Assembly: GCA_035540515.1 (NCBI GenBank)
Contig: DATLGM010000245.1
Span: forward strand, 1 to 13,309
Reading direction: 5' to 3'
Origin: WHTG01 sp035540515
GTDB lineage: Bacteria; Actinomycetota; Nitriliruptoria; Euzebyales; Egibacteraceae
DNA length: 13,309 nucleotides
In this document: one piece after another, positions 13,283-13,309 of the stretch
Layout: each line of letters starts with the position of its first letter
Numbering within the stretch: the first letter of the stretch is position 1
Notes under the pieces: generated by a model
Told to the model about the DNA's origin: nothing
The model's input: only the letters and a program-made list of their open reading frames with translations
The model's database searches: none
Translations under genes and position numbers: made by a program

Positions 13283-13309
13283 GATCGGGATCCGACTTGA
13301 TAGCGGCCA
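13221..13309 (-). CDS. C-terminal end of a probable XRE-type regulator, 3' fragment only
   Basis: Reading the minus strand from the window edge gives 28 codons ending in TGA at 13223-13221, with the protein end SDPDLTENQKRILLENYYEL followed by four arginines. The pattern DPxLTxxQKxxLLxxY is that seen at the C-terminus of many XRE-family helix-turn-helix regulators of actinobacteria and their mobile elements. The DNA-binding part would lie beyond the window, so the assignment is tentative. Codon composition supports coding on this strand. Its 3' end overlaps the small coiled-coil ORF on the plus strand by 62 bases, tail to tail. A regulator near the integrase would be a normal control gene for a tRNA-borne element. 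Confidence 0.55.
   Translation of the reverse strand, partial: AAIKSDPDLTENQKRILLENYYELRRRR

Larger units (their letters stand above)
10760..13309. mobile_element. Left end of a tRNA-Asn-integrated element (island, ICE or prophage), truncated by the window
   Basis: An intact tRNA-Asn is followed by a tyrosine integrase reading toward it. Then come small accessory genes and, at the edge, a probable regulator. The DUF4177-like gene uses codons rare in the rest of the window (ATA, AAA, AAT, TAT, TTG), which suggests foreign origin. No structural phage, conjugation or replication gene is visible, so the class of element is undecided. Confidence 0.7.

Overview
This is a GC-rich bacterial window, almost certainly from an actinobacterium. 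The third codon positions are nearly all G or C. GTG and TTG starts are common, and some genes look leaderless. The gene order glycyl-tRNA synthetase, dGTPase-like HD protein, DNA primase, primary sigma factor is a core chromosomal neighbourhood of this phylum. The genus cannot be named from the sequence; a deep-branching, non-model actinobacterium is an inference only.

Region 1 (1-4307) is the end of a general L-amino-acid ABC importer operon of the AapJQMP type. It holds a 5'-truncated substrate-binding protein, two permeases and the ATPase. The last three genes are joined by ATGA stop/start overlaps. A perfect 12-bp hairpin with a GCAA loop lies between the binding protein and the first permease.

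Region 2 (4338-10601) is the core block. glyQS runs rightward and ends 4 bp from a small convergent membrane-protein gene (5773-6087, minus). That gene is divergent from an HD-domain dNTP triphosphohydrolase, which has an extended -10 promoter and a probably leaderless GTG start. dnaG and the primary sigma gene follow. The sigma gene ends back to back with a minus-strand YtxH-like gene through a shared TAGCTA.

Region 3 (10729-13309) begins with tRNA-Asn(GUU), which encodes its own CCA. Directly downstream is the left end of an integrative element: a tyrosine integrase reading toward the tRNA, preceded in the same minus-strand operon by a DUF4177-like 76-residue protein and a membrane-anchored coiled-coil/FxLYD-like protein. 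Beyond a 153-bp divergent spacer with 13-bp tandem repeats are a small coiled-coil ORF on the plus strand and the last 28 codons of a minus-strand gene. The element continues past the right edge, so its far attachment site and cargo are not visible.

The points most worth a second look are the integrase operon, which has a DUF4177-like gene where an excisionase often sits; the loss of a conserved histidine in the dGTPase-like protein (FGH to FGQ); the intercistronic hairpin in the importer operon; and the convergent overlap with tandem repeats at the right edge. No gene stretch is interrupted by more than 300 bases of non-coding DNA.
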